Of a DNA stretch of 6,632 bases, positions 1 through 5,304 are shown piece after piece. Each line of letters begins with the position of its first letter. The stretch's first letter is position 1. The stretch spans positions 239 through 6,870 of the forward strand of contig DEHU01000127.1 of assembly GCA_002352125.1 (NCBI GenBank). Direction: 5' to 3'. Under the pieces are notes generated by a model, which made no database searches, was not told the origin of the DNA, and saw nothing but the letters and a program-made list of their open reading frames with translations. Source of the stretch: Competibacteraceae bacterium UBA2792. GTDB lineage: Bacteria; Pseudomonadota; Gammaproteobacteria; Competibacterales; Competibacteraceae. The translations under genes and the position numbers were made by a program.

Positions 1-2
1 GC

Positions 3-662
3 GAGGCGCTGCCGCTGACCGGCGTGGTGCTGACCAAGACCGACGGCGACGCCCGCGGCGGCGCTGCCTTGTCGATCCGGCAGATCACCGGTAAACCGAT
101 CAAGTTTCTCGGCGTCGGCGAAAAAACCGCCGCGCTGGAACCGTTCTATCCCGACCGGGTGGCATCCCGGATTCTCGGCAAAGGCGACGTATTGAGCCTG
201 GTCGAAGAGATGGAGCAGAAGGTCGACAAGGAAAAGGCGCTCAAACTGGCGCAAAAAGTTCAAAAGGGTCGAGGGTTTAATCTGGAAGACTTTCGCGAGC
301 AGATGGAACAGATGATGAAGATGGGTGGCATCGCCAGCCTGCTGGACAAGATGCCGGGCTTCAACGCCGCGCCGGCAGCCCTCAAGGATCAGGCGGCCGA
401 CAAAGAAGTCAAGCGACTGGTGGCCATCATCAATTCGATGACGCCGCAGGAGCGCCGTTTCCCGGACATCATTAAAGGCTCGCGCAAGCGTCGCATTGCC
501 GCCGGCTCCGGCACTCAGATTCAAGACGTGAACCGGCTGCTCAAGCAGTTCGACCAAGCACAGAAGATGATGAAGAAAATGAAGGGCGGCGGCTTGACGA
601 AGCTGCTGCGCAGTTTGCAGGGCAAGCTGCCGATGGGTAGTTTGCCGCCGCTGAAACCATAA
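3..662 (+). CDS. ffh: Signal recognition particle protein Ffh (SRP54 GTPase), 3' part
   Basis: The 5' end lies outside the window; 219 residues plus TAA are visible, about half of a usual Ffh of roughly 450 residues. Ffh binds the SRP RNA and signal sequences of nascent inner-membrane proteins and delivers ribosomes to FtsY. The visible part opens in the end of the GTPase (NG) domain: the G4-type motif TKTD (visible residues 11-14), followed by DGDARGGAAL and the closing GKPIKFLGVGEK. The methionine-rich M domain follows from about residue 92 (EQMEQMMKMGG, LLDKMPGF). The SRP-RNA-binding helix-turn-helix carries SRKRRIAAGSGT at about 160-171, then a lysine/methionine-rich tail (QKMMKKMKGGG). 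These are seen directly and match the family closely. Nothing is frameshifted. In many gammaproteobacteria rpsP follows ffh; here the next gene is an unrelated PAAR-like protein. Confidence 0.97.
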   Translation, partial: EALPLTGVVLTKTDGDARGGAALSIRQITGKPIKFLGVGEKTAALEPFYPDRVASRILGKGDVLSLVEEMEQKVDKEKALKLAQKVQKGRGFNLEDFREQMEQMMKMGGIASLLDKMPGFNAAPAALKDQAADKEVKRLVAIINSMTPQERRFPDIIKGSRKRRIAAGSGTQIQDVNRLLKQFDQAQKMMKKMKGGGLTKLLRSLQGKLPMGSLPPLKP

Positions 663-716
663 GCGGCAGGCACCAATCGCGGCGGATGTTTTTCGTTGCC
701 ACCATTGGTGCTCCGC
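663..716 (+). repeat. Inverted repeat downstream of ffh, possible hairpin
   Basis: GCACCAAT at 670-677 is the exact reverse complement of ATTGGTGC at 704-711. Outside it, GCGG at 663-666 can pair with CCGC at 713-716 across a small asymmetric bulge (CAG against T). The loop is long, about 26 nt. It starts directly after the ffh stop codon, so it may help end the ffh transcript or protect its 3' end. It is not a classic intrinsic terminator, because no run of T follows the right arm. The pairing is seen; the function is inferred. Confidence 0.4.
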
Positions 717-720
717 GACC

Positions 721-741
721 TGTGCCCTGTGCCCTGTGCGC
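721..741. repeat. 7-bp tandem repeat, three copies (TGTGCCC)
   Basis: Three adjacent heptamers: TGTGCCC, TGTGCCC and TGTGCGC, the last with one mismatch. It lies between ffh and the PAAR-like gene. A repeat this short can change in copy number by slippage, but it lies outside the coding regions and more than 100 bp before the next start codon. No function can be assigned. Confidence 0.6.
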
Positions 742-853
742 TAAGGAATGATAAAGGCCGGCCGTCAGTTTTTCCGCGGCTCGAACAGGATTCTGTGCTA
801 CTCCGTTCTCTCGCGCTGGTTGCGCTATAGTGAATCGTTAGATTGGCTATTCT

Positions 854-858
854 GGAGG
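854..858 (+). promoter_or_regulatory. Ribosome binding site of the PAAR-like gene
   Basis: GGAGG lies 7 nt before the ATG at 866. This is a strong, well-spaced Shine-Dalgarno sequence and it fixes the start of the PAAR-like gene. Confidence 0.8.
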
Positions 859-865
859 TACGCCT

Positions 866-1255
866 ATGCCCATGCATGTCTGTAACGGCGCAACGCTGAT
901 GTGCAGTTTCGGCGTCGCGCCCAGCGTTCTCACGGTGCTGCCGATCAACCGGACCCTGACCAGCAACATGCCGGCGGCGAATATCATGGATCATATCCCC
1001 ATGGTCAACATCATGCCGTTCGGGATGTGCATCACGCCGAGCAATCCCGCCGTGGCGGCGGCGACGGCGGCGGCCATGGGCGTGCTGACGCCAATGCCGT
1101 GCGTGCCGGTCACGCCGGCGCCGTGGGTGGTCGGGTCGCCGACCGTGTTGCTGGGCAACATGCCGGCGCTCAACAACACGTCTACCCTGATGTGTACCTG
1201 GGGCGGGGTGATTACGGTAACCGTTCCCGGCCAGTTCACCGAGATGATTCCCTGA
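866..1255 (+). CDS. PAAR-like protein, DUF4280 type
   Basis: A complete 129-residue protein starting at an ATG with a strong ribosome binding site. It resembles the DUF4280 family of PAAR-like proteins in its opening (CNGATLMCSFGVAPS), its middle (FGMCITPSNP, LTPMPCVPVTPAPW) and its end (GNMPALNNTSTLMCTWGG). PAAR and PAAR-like proteins form the sharp cone at the tip of type VI secretion or related contractile spikes and can carry effectors; that role is inferred from the family. Seen directly: five cysteines (6, 13, 55, 79, 110), 13 methionines, two histidines (4, 43), no lysine or tyrosine, and only three charged residues (R29, D42, E126). TLMC(S/T)(F/W)G occurs at 10-16 and 107-113, and NMPAxN at 34-39 and 98-103, suggesting an internal pseudo-repeat. 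There is no signal peptide and no C-terminal toxin extension. No VgrG, adaptor or immunity gene lies next to it; it converges on hrpB. Confidence 0.85.
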   Translation: MPMHVCNGATLMCSFGVAPSVLTVLPINRTLTSNMPAANIMDHIPMVNIMPFGMCITPSNPAVAAATAAAMGVLTPMPCVPVTPAPWVVGSPTVLLGNMPALNNTSTLMCTWGGVITVTVPGQFTEMIP

Positions 1256-1266
1256 ACGAACGACGG

Positions 1267-3834
1267 TCAACCGGCGCCGGTTCGTCTGGTTCCTTGCGTC
1301 CGGCGGGTCGGCGTCGCAGTCCAAGGATCGTCCGGCCAGGGGTGTTTGGGGTAGCGGCCCTTGAGTTCCTTCCTGACCTCGGCGTAGGTGCGTTCCCAGA
1401 ATCCGCGCAAATCCTGCGTCACCTGAATGGGTCGCTGCGCTGGCGATAGCAGATGCAGGGTGACCGGAATTCGGCCTTCGGCGATGTGTGGCGTATCGGC
1501 CAGCCCGAACAGTTCCTGCAGCTTCACCGCCAGCACCGGCGGCTCGCCCGGCTGATATTGCAGCCGAATCCGGGAGCCGCTGGGTACGAGGAGATAGATC
1601 GGGGCCAGTTCGTGCAGCCGCGCCCGCCGGTGGCCGTCGACCAAACCGTGCAAGGCCGCCGCTAGATCCAGCCGTTGTAGATGTTCGCGTCGGGTGATGC
1701 CGTCCAACCACGGTTCCAGCCAATCTTCCAGGTGTTCGGCGAGCCAGGCATCGGACAGATCCGGCCAGCCATCTTCGGGGAACCAGTGCCGCAAAGACAG
1801 CGCGCGCGCCTGCCAATCGCGCAACTCGGCGGTCCACGGCAGGCAGCCGAGGCCCAGTTGGCGCACGCCTGCCAGCATTGCCCGACGCAGGAATTCCGGA
1901 TCGACGTTCGCCGCTGGGGCGCTATCGAGCGCCAACGCGCCTAGCCGTCGCTCCCGCCGCGCGACCACGGCTGCTTGCCGCTCGTCCCAGATCACTTCTC
2001 GAACGGATCGAATGCGGGCGGCGAGATGCTGCTCCAAATCGGCCGGATCGACCGGTGCGGCCAACCAAATTCGACCCTCGCCGCTGCCGGCATCCAACTG
2101 CGCCACGCCCAACCAGTCGCGATTTAGCAACGGATCGCCAGCCGCCAGCCGCGCGCCGCGCCCGCTGGCGAGCAGATAACGGTCCATGCTGCCATCGCGC
2201 CGACGCGCTACCCGATCGGGATAAGCCAGCGCCAGCAACAGCCCAGCCGCAGTAGATTCGGGCGACGATTTTTCCTCGCTCACCTTCAGCAGTTGCCGCC
2301 AACGTTGCGCCGCTTGATCGACGCGGGCGCAGGCGGCCGGATCGGCTCCCCGACGTCGCGCGCCATCGCGACCATCGCGGCGAAATGCCTGCAAGGCATC
2401 CAACCGCGCCGCAACATCGCTACCGAAGACATGCTCGCCACGCAGCACATCGCGTTCCTCCAGCAAGGCAGCCAGATCGGCGGCTAGATCGCCGAAGCCG
2501 AGGATTGCCCCACATCGCAACAGGTGCGCCAGTCTGGGATGCAGTGGAATATCCGCCAATTCTTGCCCGGTGGCGGTGATGTGCCCCCTGGCATCCAGGG
2601 CTTCGAGATCGGCCAGCAGACCGCGTGCCTGCGCCAACGCGCCGGGCGGGGGTGGGTCGAGCCAGGATAGCGCCGCAGCGTCGGTTGCCCCCCATCGCGC
2701 CAGCTCCAGCGCCAGCGACGCCAAATCGGCTTCGAGAATTTCCGGAATCCGTCGCGGCCGCAATCGGTTTTGGGTGGCTTCGCTCCACAACCGATAACAG
2801 GCGCCGGGTCCCAGCCGGCCGGCCCGACCGGCCCGTTGTTCGGCGGCATCGGCGGAAACCCGCACGGTTTCCAATCGGGTCAGACCGCTGCGCGGATCGA
2901 AGCGCGGGATGCGGGTCCAGCCGGAATCGACGACTATGGCGATGCCTTCGATGGTCAGGCTGGTCTCGGCGATGGGCGTCGCGAGCACGATCTTGCGCCG
3001 ACCGTCGGGGTTGGGCTGGATAGCGCGTTGCTGGTCGGCGCTAGGTAGATCGCCGTACAAGGGTAACATGATCGAACTGGCGCAGGCCGGTTCGGTTTCC
3101 AGTCGCCGCAGGGTTTGGCGAATCTCGGCGGCGCCCGGCAGAAATACCAGTAAATCGTCGCCGCATCGGTTCAACGCGGCCAATATGGCGCGGACCACGA
3201 CGCCAAGATCGAGGCCGTCGGGATCGCGCGGCAAGTAATGCCGGGTGACCGGATGGGCGCGGCCTTCGCTGGCGATGACCGGCCCGTTCCCGAGCAATCG
3301 GGAGACCGCCGCGCTATCCAAAGTCGCCGACATCACCAGCAGGCGCAGGTCTTCGCGCAGGCCGCGCTGGCTATCCAAGCAGAGGGCGAGCGCCAAGTCG
3401 GCGTGCAGGCTGCGCTCGTGGAATTCGTCGAAAATGACCAATCCCACACCTTCCAACGCCGGATCGCGCTGCAAGCGACGGGTCAGGATGCCTTCTGTCA
3501 GCACTTCGATGCGGGTTTGGCGCGAGACTCGGTTTTCGAAGCGGATGCGGTAGCCGACGGTTTGACCGACGGATTCGCCCAGCAAGCTGGCCATACGCTC
3601 CGCCGCTGTTCGTGCCGCCAGCCGGCGCGGTTCCAGCAGCAGAACGGTCCGGTCGGCCAGCCAGGACTCTTCCAGCAGCGCCAGCGGTACCCGGGTGGTT
3701 TTTCCTGCTCCCGGTGGCGCTTGCAGCACCAGAACGGTGGAATCGCGCAACGCGGCGCGAATTCCCGGCAGCGACGATTCGATGGGTAGCGCGGTAGCCG
3801 CGCTGGCCGCGAGGGAAAAGTAGGATTTGATCAC
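1267..3834 (-). CDS. hrpB: ATP-dependent helicase HrpB (DEAH/RHA family)
   Basis: A full-length, uninterrupted helicase of 855 residues; E. coli HrpB is slightly over 800. Helicase motifs appear in order: Walker A GAGKTT (42-47), the DEAH-box variant DEFH (136-139), SAT (169-171), FLPG (231-234), ATPIAETSLTI (285-295) and motif VI QRAGRAGR (333-340). A helicase-associated region follows, then the HrpB-specific C-terminal domain with FPEDGWPDL from about 685 and the closing SPAQRPIQVTQDLRGFW and GRYPKHPWPDDP (about 794-837). DEFH instead of DEAH is usual for this subfamily. The family is a putative RNA helicase; its cellular substrate is poorly defined. The start is a GTG at 3834, the first start codon after an in-frame stop near 3918. 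It has no clear Shine-Dalgarno sequence and puts about 15 extra residues before the conserved LPIESSLP, so the exact start is uncertain. The last 20 residues are low-complexity (Thr/Arg/Gly). Confidence 0.97.
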   Translation of the reverse strand: MIKSYFSLAASAATALPIESSLPGIRAALRDSTVLVLQAPPGAGKTTRVPLALLEESWLADRTVLLLEPRRLAARTAAERMASLLGESVGQTVGYRIRFENRVSRQTRIEVLTEGILTRRLQRDPALEGVGLVIFDEFHERSLHADLALALCLDSQRGLREDLRLLVMSATLDSAAVSRLLGNGPVIASEGRAHPVTRHYLPRDPDGLDLGVVVRAILAALNRCGDDLLVFLPGAAEIRQTLRRLETEPACASSIMLPLYGDLPSADQQRAIQPNPDGRRKIVLATPIAETSLTIEGIAIVVDSGWTRIPRFDPRSGLTRLETVRVSADAAEQRAGRAGRLGPGACYRLWSEATQNRLRPRRIPEILEADLASLALELARWGATDAAALSWLDPPPPGALAQARGLLADLEALDARGHITATGQELADIPLHPRLAHLLRCGAILGFGDLAADLAALLEERDVLRGEHVFGSDVAARLDALQAFRRDGRDGARRRGADPAACARVDQAAQRWRQLLKVSEEKSSPESTAAGLLLALAYPDRVARRRDGSMDRYLLASGRGARLAAGDPLLNRDWLGVAQLDAGSGEGRIWLAAPVDPADLEQHLAARIRSVREVIWDERQAAVVARRERRLGALALDSAPAANVDPEFLRRAMLAGVRQLGLGCLPWTAELRDWQARALSLRHWFPEDGWPDLSDAWLAEHLEDWLEPWLDGITRREHLQRLDLAAALHGLVDGHRRARLHELAPIYLLVPSGSRIRLQYQPGEPPVLAVKLQELFGLADTPHIAEGRIPVTLHLLSPAQRPIQVTQDLRGFWERTYAEVRKELKGRYPKHPWPDDPWTATPTRRTQGTRRTGAG
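1269..1282. repeat. 14-bp perfect palindrome at the convergent gene ends
   Basis: AACCGGCGCCGGTT is its own reverse complement. It covers the last codons of hrpB (its stop codon is 1267-1269) and lies 14 bp beyond the stop of the PAAR-like gene. A second pairing, ACGAAC at 1256-1261 with GTTCGT at 1280-1285, would compete with it. Either could form a hairpin in both transcripts and act as a weak two-way end signal. No T-run follows on either strand, and a GC-rich coding palindrome can also arise by chance. Confidence 0.3.
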
Positions 3835-4013
3835 GGTTTGATCGATACAGCGGCGTAGTTTTTGGCCGATCGCTCGATAAGCTGCGACGATTCGTGCATT
3901 TTCGAGGCGCTTTGACTATGGTTTTGAGGAAAATGTGCGCGTTTGGACAAGTTGCAGTTCGGCCGTACATCCGAATTCATCATAAGCTAACCACCACCCG
4001 AGGATATCACCGG
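3835..4013. other. Divergent intergenic region between hrpB and the three-gene operon
   Basis: These 179 bp must serve two outward transcripts: hrpB to the left and the small-gene operon to the right. For the rightward one, TTGACT at 3912-3917 matches five of six bases of a sigma70 -35 box, but no good -10 follows at 16-18 bp. CATAAG at 3981-3986 looks like a -10 but has no matching -35. No clear operator palindrome is seen. Rightward translation could also be read open from a GTG at 3894, but that 40-residue extension lacks the family's pattern and is rejected as the start. Confidence 0.35.
4000..4004 (+). promoter_or_regulatory. Ribosome binding site of the first DUF2173-type gene
   Basis: GAGGA lies 9 nt before the ATG at 4014. 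It decides the start in favour of this ATG over the in-frame upstream GTG at 3894. The protein begun here opens in the same way (short helix, then GV) as its two neighbours. Confidence 0.7.
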
Positions 4014-4370
4014 ATGAGCGTTGTAACCGATCTGCTGGCCAAACCCGGCGTCGTCGCTGCCGGCGAGTACGCTTATCGGGGCGACCGGTTTTCCTATCGA
4101 GGCGCCTTGACCGAAGAGCATGCTCGCATGGCTTCCATCATGTGTCGCGCGACCACCATGGGCGTCAGCATGGAAGGCAGCATGCTCGAAGCCTTCCAGT
4201 CGCGCAGCGGTTTGCAGCCGCCGCGAGGATGGATGGTGCACGGCCCGGATTACACCGTGTGCGTGATCGCAAATGTATTTTGCCTGCTCGAAAACACCAA
4301 GGGTTCAGTCAACGACATCGTCGGCTTCATGTGCCAAGCCTTGGCCAACGTTCCCGCCGATCTGATCTAA
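4014..4370 (+). CDS. DUF2173-type small protein 1, possible Roadblock/LC7-like fold
   Basis: A 118-residue cytoplasmic protein with no signal peptide or membrane segment, first gene of the operon. I recognise it as DUF2173-like from LLAKPGVVAAGEY, a second strand after a turn (RGDRFSYRG, 22-30), a helix with an MC pair (39-44), PPRGW (69-73), GPDYTVCVIANVFCLLEN (77-94) and a C-terminal helix. The implied order, helix-strand-strand-helix-strand-strand-strand-helix, is that of the Roadblock/LC7 fold; this is inference from pattern and not a database result. Cysteines 83 and 90 form a C-x6-C pair shared with the third gene; C44 aligns with C48 of the second. The family's function is unknown to me. 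The tail after about residue 104 is slightly longer than in the third protein. The second gene follows after 45 bp. Confidence 0.82.
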   Translation: MSVVTDLLAKPGVVAAGEYAYRGDRFSYRGALTEEHARMASIMCRATTMGVSMEGSMLEAFQSRSGLQPPRGWMVHGPDYTVCVIANVFCLLENTKGSVNDIVGFMCQALANVPADLI

Positions 4371-4402
4371 ATCTGAATTCGATACCAAATTCTGAAGGGA
4401 TT

Positions 4403-4408
4403 GAGGAG
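4403..4408 (+). promoter_or_regulatory. Ribosome binding site of the second DUF2173-type gene
   Basis: GAGGAG lies 7 nt before the ATG at 4416. It sits just inside an alternative TTG start at 4401 and so selects the ATG, giving MTTLDELM, in register with the N-termini of the two neighbouring proteins. Confidence 0.8.
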
Positions 4409-4415
4409 AAGACCG

Positions 4416-4817
4416 ATGACGACACTCGACGAATTGATGCGATTGCCGGGGGCAATGGCGGCCTTCGAGTTCCGGGGCAGCGGCGAACTGCTGGAACAGC
4501 GTATCGCCTATCCCGACCGAATCAACGAGTCGACGCTCGATTTGTTGGCCCACATGTGTTCGGCCAACATGAGCATCGCCACCATGCAGGCGCGCGGCTG
4601 GGAAAAAGTAACGGCCATGACGGGATTTTATCCGATCAAAGAATTTACCCTGATCGGTTTCGATTGGTCCGTCGTGGTCAGTGGCCTGAACCGCGAACAA
4701 TACAAGCAGGCCGGCAAGTTTAGCCTGCCGCCGTTCGTCGGCGTCGTGTTGGCCAACGAAAAGGCCGACTACGAAGCCGCGTTCGCGATTCTGGAAAAAC
4801 AGGAGCAGGTTCAATGA
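4416..4817 (+). CDS. DUF2173-type small protein 2, diverged, with an insertion
   Basis: A 133-residue soluble protein, second in the operon and clearly related to its neighbours. It starts LDELMRLPGAMAAFEF, has the central helix with LAHMCSAN (44-51), then FTLIGFDWSVVVSG (77-90) and a final strand and helix FVGVVLANEKADYEAAFAIL (107-126). It differs from the other two in three visible ways: PPRGW is replaced by YPIKE (72-76), both cysteines of the C-x6-C pair are absent, and about 16 residues (L91-P106, with a Lys/Gln-rich middle) are inserted where the other two pass straight from one strand to the next. It may be a specialised partner subunit of the same complex; this is inference. Its stop codon overlaps the next start (ATGA), so translation of genes 2 and 3 is probably coupled. 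Confidence 0.8.
   Translation: MTTLDELMRLPGAMAAFEFRGSGELLEQRIAYPDRINESTLDLLAHMCSANMSIATMQARGWEKVTAMTGFYPIKEFTLIGFDWSVVVSGLNREQYKQAGKFSLPPFVGVVLANEKADYEAAFAILEKQEQVQ
4801..4805 (+). promoter_or_regulatory. Ribosome binding site of the third DUF2173-type gene, inside gene 2
   Basis: AGGAG lies 8 nt before the ATG at 4814, within the last codons of the second gene. The start and stop overlap as ATGA (4814-4817), a usual arrangement for coupled translation and similar amounts of two partner proteins. Confidence 0.75.
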
Positions 4818-5152
4818 GCATGATCCGGCGGTTATTGGCATTGGACGGGGTCAACGTGATCTGCCATTTCCGCGATGACGGTTATTTGATCGAAGGTTAC
4901 GGCCTGATGAGCCACAACGACATGGGGCGGCTGGCGCAATTCGCGCATGATTACCGGCGCATGATCCAGGGCAACGCCGATCAATTGGCGATGTTTACCG
5001 GCATGAGGGGATGGACTCCGCCGCGCGGATGGGTCATCCGGGGCGTTGAGCAATCGGTGTGCGGCGTCGCCAACCTGGTCTGCGTCGTGGACAACGCTGA
5101 CGCGCCGCTGAACGAAATTTTGATGGAGCTGCAGGAGGTTTCTCACTGGTAA
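4814..5152 (+). CDS. DUF2173-type small protein 3, possible Roadblock/LC7-like fold
   Basis: A 112-residue soluble protein closing the operon. It aligns without gaps to the first protein over about 103 residues, with roughly 26 identities by hand count. Shared points are LLA and GV near the start (7-13), G23 and G30 around the first hairpin, PPRGW (69-73), V82-C83, AN (86-87), C90 and the helix starting near N100. The central helix has diverged: it has DYRRM and lacks the cysteine seen in proteins 1 and 2. C17 and H18 replace the GE of protein 1. I assign it to the DUF2173-like group with less certainty on its own, but its place and alignment make common origin very likely. Function is not known; a role in a heteromeric complex with the other two is inferred. 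Confidence 0.78.
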   Translation: MSMIRRLLALDGVNVICHFRDDGYLIEGYGLMSHNDMGRLAQFAHDYRRMIQGNADQLAMFTGMRGWTPPRGWVIRGVEQSVCGVANLVCVVDNADAPLNEILMELQEVSHW

Positions 5153-5304
5153 TCGAGGAATCATTGACCAATCTTCCAATCTAATTTGGATAGAGGTTTG
5201 ATCGCTGTTGTTTCGCGCAGCTAAATAAGTGGCCATTTTGATACTTTGTTGGTATGCTGATACGACACTGTAAGTTACCCCAGAGCTTTAGGTTGGTCGT
5301 TTCC
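5153..5304 (+). other. AT-richer intergenic region before the L,D-transpeptidase
   Basis: This is the gap between the small-gene operon and the transpeptidase start chosen here, visibly richer in A/T than the flanking genes. A weak 5-bp stem (TCCAA at 5175-5179 with TTGGA at 5186-5190) follows the operon, but no T-run makes it a terminator. The best promoter-like pair is TTGATA at 5238-5243 with TACGAC at 5261-5266, a 17-bp spacer but only a half-matching -10 box. Only a transcript starting upstream of it would cover the alternative start at 5254. Confidence 0.3.

Larger units (their letters stand above)
663..865 (+). other. Intergenic region between ffh and the PAAR-like gene
   Basis: This 203-bp stretch holds the inverted repeat and the heptamer repeat listed separately, and no convincing ORF. 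The best -10-like hexamer is TATAGT at 826-831, about 35 bp before the PAAR-like start. No good -35 box sits at the usual distance; the nearest candidate, TTCTCT at 806-811, leaves only a 14-bp spacer. A promoter for the next gene probably lies here because the gap and the hairpin separate it from ffh, but the sequence does not pin it down. Confidence 0.35.

Noticed and set aside
901..1449. A 182-codon plus-strand frame inside the PAAR-like gene and beyond.
   Set aside because: It is out of frame with the recognised PAAR-like protein, has His/Gly/Arg low complexity and no ribosome binding site.
521..1837. A 438-codon open frame on the minus strand crossing the ffh end, the PAAR-like gene and the hrpB end.
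   Set aside because: Its translation is Arg/Gly/Ala-rich without family motifs, and it overlaps three well-supported genes in the wrong frame or strand. High GC content produces such long false frames.
3238..3789. A 183-codon plus-strand frame opposite the N-terminal part of hrpB.
   Set aside because: It is antisense to conserved helicase motifs, Gln/Arg-rich, and lacks a start signal or recognisable domain.
3912..3940. TTGACT considered as the -35 box of an operon promoter.
   Set aside because: No acceptable -10 hexamer lies 16-18 bp downstream.
3371..3970. A minus-strand frame that starts upstream of hrpB and overlaps its beginning.
   Set aside because: It is in a different frame from the helicase and shows no motif; inside hrpB it turns into Arg-rich shadow sequence.
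3894..4013. A 40-residue N-terminal extension of the first DUF2173-type protein from a GTG.
   Set aside because: There is no ribosome binding site at the GTG, the extension does not match its paralogues, and a good GAGGA precedes the ATG at 4014.
4305..4841. A 178-codon minus-strand frame opposite the second DUF2173-type gene.
   Set aside because: It is antisense to a gene with a strong ribosome binding site and clear paralogues; its own translation shows no motif.
5175..5190. A small stem after the third DUF2173-type gene considered as a terminator.
   Set aside because: It has only five base pairs, AT-rich, with no following T-run; too weak to call.
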